Assembly: GCF_022376445.1 (NCBI RefSeq)
Contig: NW_025955740.1
Location: 1-11,761, forward strand
Length of the DNA: 11,761 nucleotides
Direction: 5' to 3'
Origin: Fomitopsis serialis
Lineage: Eukaryota > Basidiomycota > Agaricomycetes > Polyporales > Fomitopsidaceae
Each line of letters starts with the position of its first letter. The first letter of the stretch is position 1. The notes below the pieces were generated by a model that searched no databases, was not told the DNA's origin, and worked only from the letters and a program-made list of their open reading frames with translations. This document shows, in pieces, positions 9,144 through 11,761 of the stretch. The position numbers and the translations under genes are program-made.

Positions 9144-10251
9144 TCACTCCGCCTTCTCGGTCACCGAGACGGTCAGCAAGGTGACGATCCCGTCCACAGC
9201 GATACCTACGCGTCCGACCGCGTCAGCACGTCGGGTCGCTTGCAGCGGGGAACAATCGCAGCCGCGGACGTACCGTGGTTGACCCCTGCGCTCCCTGCGG
9301 GCATCAGGCCCGTGACGTTCTGCGCGACGGTGTAGTACGAGATGCCGTCGAAGGATTTCAGGCCTATCGCATGGGCGACGAGCTGGTCACTGTACCGGAG
9401 GACACGGACGTTAGTCGGGTTCAATGCGGCGGAGGAAGGGGGCGTACCGCCCGATGTTGTAGCCGTCGGGGACGATGTCGTGCCCCGTCTCGACATCCTC
9501 TTCCTTGGATACTCTGCAATACGTAAGACAATGTTCATCCGTATGTTCTGTGCGGTGAAGTTTAGGACCCACGCGAGGAAGAGCGCGCCGCTATCCGCCC
9601 AGGACCGTTCTGTATATAAACCCTGCGTGCGCATCGAGTCAGTATCCTTGTCTTTCCAGGGTGAGCCCCGGTGTCTAGGCGAAGTATCGCTACCTGAAGT
9701 GATTTCCGCCAATGAGACTCTCGAGGCAAGTGCCGATCTCCGAACTGCCGTAGTCCTGCCGGAGCTCGATGGTCTGGTTCACCCAGCCGTTGCCGTCGCC
9801 GAGGTTGGCGGAGAAGGGGGAGCCGAGGTGGATGTCGAGGCACTCCTCGGAGCTGCAGACGAAGGGACACGGTCAGTTATCAGTGATCGTGCGCGAACGC
9901 TTGGATCGTCACTCACAAGCCAATTGCGCGGGCGTAGTTGACGATGCCGTCGAGGCCGTTGTCCACGACCTTTGGGGAGCTGAAGCCGGAGATAATGACC
10001 TAGTGCCCGTTAGATGGTCGCCCGGCTGTGACTCCGTGCGGTAGGCTCGGTCTCACATTCAGAGGCTCTCCAAGGCCGTTGCCGGTGTTGTCGAACATGG
10101 TGCCTCCGCTGTCGACGGGGCTGTAGAACGCTGCTGGCGGACGTGTGAACGGGCTCTGCGTAGCATCTGAATTGACGAGGAGGTCAGCGGGGCGGGCCGG
10201 CGATGCGAGGGCGGCGACGGTGAAGAGGGCGAGCTGCAGGACGGCGAACAT
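9144..10251 (-). CDS. Small secreted protein of unnamed fungal family
   Basis: I do not recognise a named family or an enzyme motif; a match to uncharacterised agaricomycete proteins is my impression only. Seven exons: 10057-10251, 9917-9999, 9694-9852, 9573-9622, 9448-9513, 9274-9389 and 9144-9205, giving 243 residues if one base is added near 9598-9600. Introns are 57-71 bases, all GT-AG, with phases 0,2,2,2,2,1. The N-terminus MFAVLQLALFTVAALASPA is a signal peptide, probably cut near residue 17. The core has VIISGFSS, NYARAIG, NLGDGNGWVNQT, GTCLES and IGGNHFR, then QNG, ADSGALFLA, DIVPDGYNIGR and VDGIVTLLTVSV. Only two cysteines (97 and 135) lie in the mature part, so one disulfide is possible. 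N-glycosylation sequons are N118-Q-T and N209-V-T. A secreted or wall-associated role is likely; the activity is unknown. The next gene upstream on the same strand is a paralogue. Confidence 0.82.
9598..9600 (-). other. Apparent one-base deletion in exon 4
   Basis: Exon 4 (9573-9622) is 50 bases, but the phases of its flanking introns require 51. QNGPG is read in the frame set by the acceptor, while ADSGALFLA, shared with the paralogue, lies in the next frame. An extra G in the minus-strand GGG run (plus-strand CCC 9598-9600) restores both. Confidence 0.7.
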
Positions 10252-10786
10252 CGTTGCTTCAGCGAAGAAGCTGCGTCGGACGAGGCAAGCGAAGAGGACG
10301 CGAGTGGGCTGACACCGTGCGGCGCATGTCTAGTTGCTTATAAGGGCGTCGGACGTAGTCATTGATCGAAGAAGCACACGAAGTCGAAGCTAAACTGGAG
10401 AGAGGCCGTCGCCATTTCCGGGCAGCCAGGTGGATGAGCCTGAGGTGCTCATGATCGCCCGGGCGGCCGCGCTATACACATGTTCGGATGGAACATGGGC
10501 GAGGTGAGGTAAGAACTTGAAGAACGCAGGATTCCAGCGGCAGTAAGAGCGCTGCAGCATCCTTCCGCAGTAGGATCGCTCGGGGCGCGAGCCAATGAAC
10601 GTGCGACTCTCCACTGGCACGTGTCTCGCAACACCACCACGCCCAGAGCGCCCGTCCTTGCCAGTGTTCGTCTCTGTGCATCATCTCTGTCCGTAGGCAA
10701 GTCTCATGGAATTCATTTCATTCGCTCATAGTCTGCTACTGAAGACTCAGCGAAACAAGAACACGAGCATCTCGCGCTCGCCGCGC
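10252..10786. other. Intergenic region between the two paralogues
   Basis: 535 bases lie between the start of the downstream paralogue and the stop of the upstream one, both on the minus strand. The region should contain the promoter of the former and the 3' end of the latter. A TATA-like element lies at 10337-10342. ORFs of 70-83 residues on the minus strand (10390-10700) overlap one another in different frames and show no recognisable domains. I do not call a gene here. Confidence 0.55.
10337..10342 (-). promoter_or_regulatory. TATA-like box of secreted-protein gene
   Basis: The minus strand reads TATAAG, about 86 bases upstream of the ATG at 10249-10251. That distance suits a fungal TATA box with a leader of roughly 50 bases. 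It is the only such element I found close upstream of a start in this window. Confidence 0.45.
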
Positions 10787-11761
10787 TCACTGAATCGTCA
10801 CCGTCAGCAACGTCACAATGCCGTCGATCGATATGTCTGCAGGCCAGCGCCACGAAGGCCGCATCAGCCCAGCAAGTGCTTGTGTCAGCAGAAGCTCACC
10901 GTGGTTGATCCCGGCACTCCCTGCTGCAGCAGGCCGTGATATTCTCGGCCGTCGTGCTGTATGTCACCCCTCCATAGCTCGTCGTCCCAAGCGCCCTGAG
11001 ACGAGGTCGTCCCTGTACGTGCGCTCGTTAGCAGGAGCCGAGGCGCGCCGTGCGCCGCTCCACGTACCGTCCGATGTCATAGCCATCTGGCTCGATGTCG
11101 TGCCCTCCGACGCGTCTTCCTCATACGAGACGCTGCGTGACCCAGCGTCCCATCAGGTGAGCTATCATCCATGAGAATCAACCACGACTTACGCAAGGAA
11201 CAGCGCCCGCTATCGGCGTTTGTCCCGTTCTGCACAAAGATCCTGCGCAGAGTGAGCCATCCAGCATGCACTCGGTACCGCCTCGACAGGCGCACGCCTC
11301 ACCGGAAGTGGTTCCCGCCGATCGCACTCTCCGAGACACGTCCCGACCGACGCGTCGCCGTAGTCCTCGCGTATTCGACCGTCTGGTTCACCCATCCGTT
11401 GCCGTCGCCCAGGTTCGCGCTCTGCGGGGCGCCGATGTGGATGCCGAGGCACTCCGTCGAGCTTGATACCAGCCCGGTGAGCGACCGTCTGCAAAGAACG
11501 ACGACCACGACTCACAAGCCGATGGCGCGAGCGTAGTTGATCGAACCGTCGTACGTGAGACGTCTGCCGAGCTCAGACCAGAGATGATGACCTGGTGGCC
11601 ACCGCATGCGCGCGTAAGCTCCTCCCACCGTTGACGCTACAAACGAGGAGCGCATACGTTCAGAGGTTCGCCGTACCCGTCGCCGGCATTCGTCAACATC
11701 GAGCCGCCATTATCCGCAGGGTTGTAATACGCCGCGGCGCGCTTCGTGAGCGGGCCCGCCG
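10787..11761 (-). CDS. Frameshifted, 5'-partial paralogue of secreted protein
   Basis: This is the same unnamed family as the 9144-10251 gene. Its first exon runs off the right end, so the signal peptide is not seen. Exons: 11658-11761 (partial), 11516-11591, 11303-11461, 11193-11242, 11068-11132, 10900-11012 and 10787-10836. Six GT-AG introns of 54-66 bases lie at the same positions and phases as in the neighbour. Shared blocks are VIISGLSS, INYARAIG, NLGDGNGWVNQT, IGGNHFR, QNG, ADSG, YDIGR and IDGIVTLLTV, plus a second sequon (NIT). Single-base indels break the frame about eight times: near 11558-11561, 11371 and 11331 (an insertion), then 11200-11204, 11103-11105, 10994-10996, 10934-10935 and 10919-10921. 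Read literally, an in-frame stop arises in the sixth exon. All splice sites are intact and differences elsewhere are largely synonymous, so sequencing error is more likely than a true pseudogene. Recent gene decay cannot be ruled out. Confidence 0.75.

Larger units (their letters stand above)
9144..11761 (-). repeat. Tandem gene duplication (two paralogues, head to tail)
   Basis: Two genes of the same family lie in the same orientation, 535 bases apart. Internal exon lengths compare as 83/76, 159/159, 50/50, 66/65 and 116/113, and all six visible introns share position and phase. Intron and intergenic sequences look unrelated, and proteins differ at many positions. The duplication is therefore old, not a recent or assembly-made copy. 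Confidence 0.8.

Noticed and set aside
10390..10700. Overlapping 70-83 residue minus-strand ORFs between the paralogues
   Set aside because: Several frames are open at once with no recognisable features and no similarity to the flanking family. They are likely non-coding promoter/3' flank.
9144..11761. Recent or assembly-made duplication
   Set aside because: Introns and the spacer look unrelated between copies and exons differ at many third positions, so this is an old tandem duplication and not a repeated contig segment.

Overview
The window looks like nuclear DNA of a filamentous basidiomycete, most likely an agaricomycete; I lean to a polypore-like species, but that is a guess. The genes are cut by many short GT-AG introns (about 47-84 bases, usually 50-65). 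These often carry CTNAC/CTAAC-type branch sites, and the promoters are CT-rich. Every large product has a eukaryotic cell-cycle function or is a fungal-type secreted protein. I see no bacterial-style operon, tRNA, rRNA, transposon or CRISPR array.

Layout. (1) 1-420: CDC6 promoter with two ACGCGT (MCB) boxes. (2) 421-2516, plus: the replication-licensing ATPase Cdc6, three exons, with one apparent missing base. (3) 2517-2926: convergent 3' flanks. (4) 2927-6311, minus: a gamma-tubulin complex (GCP/Spc97-Spc98 family) protein rebuilt as ten exons, including a predicted 7-base microexon, with no frame errors. (5) 6312-6657: divergent promoter with one ACGCGT box. (6) 6658-8699, plus: Dbf4, the regulatory subunit of the Cdc7 kinase, four exons, ending in a CCHH DBF4-type zinc finger. 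(7) 8700-9143: convergent 3' flanks. (8) 9144-10251, minus: a small secreted protein of a family I cannot name, seven exons. (9) 10787-11761, minus: a tandem paralogue with the same intron positions and phases, cut off by the window's right end.

How it fits together. Cdc6 loads the MCM helicase, Dbf4-Cdc7 then activates it, and the GCP protein nucleates microtubules at the spindle pole body. Three cell-cycle genes therefore sit next to each other, and MCB boxes lie in the two control regions that serve them. The secreted pair looks unrelated to this function.

The most unusual signal is a set of about ten single-base G/C indels. There is one in CDC6, one in the first secreted gene and eight in the second, and nearly all are a missing base in or beside a short C/G run. 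Splice sites and synonymous divergence are intact around them. Base-calling or assembly error is therefore the leading explanation, although recent decay of the second paralogue remains possible.
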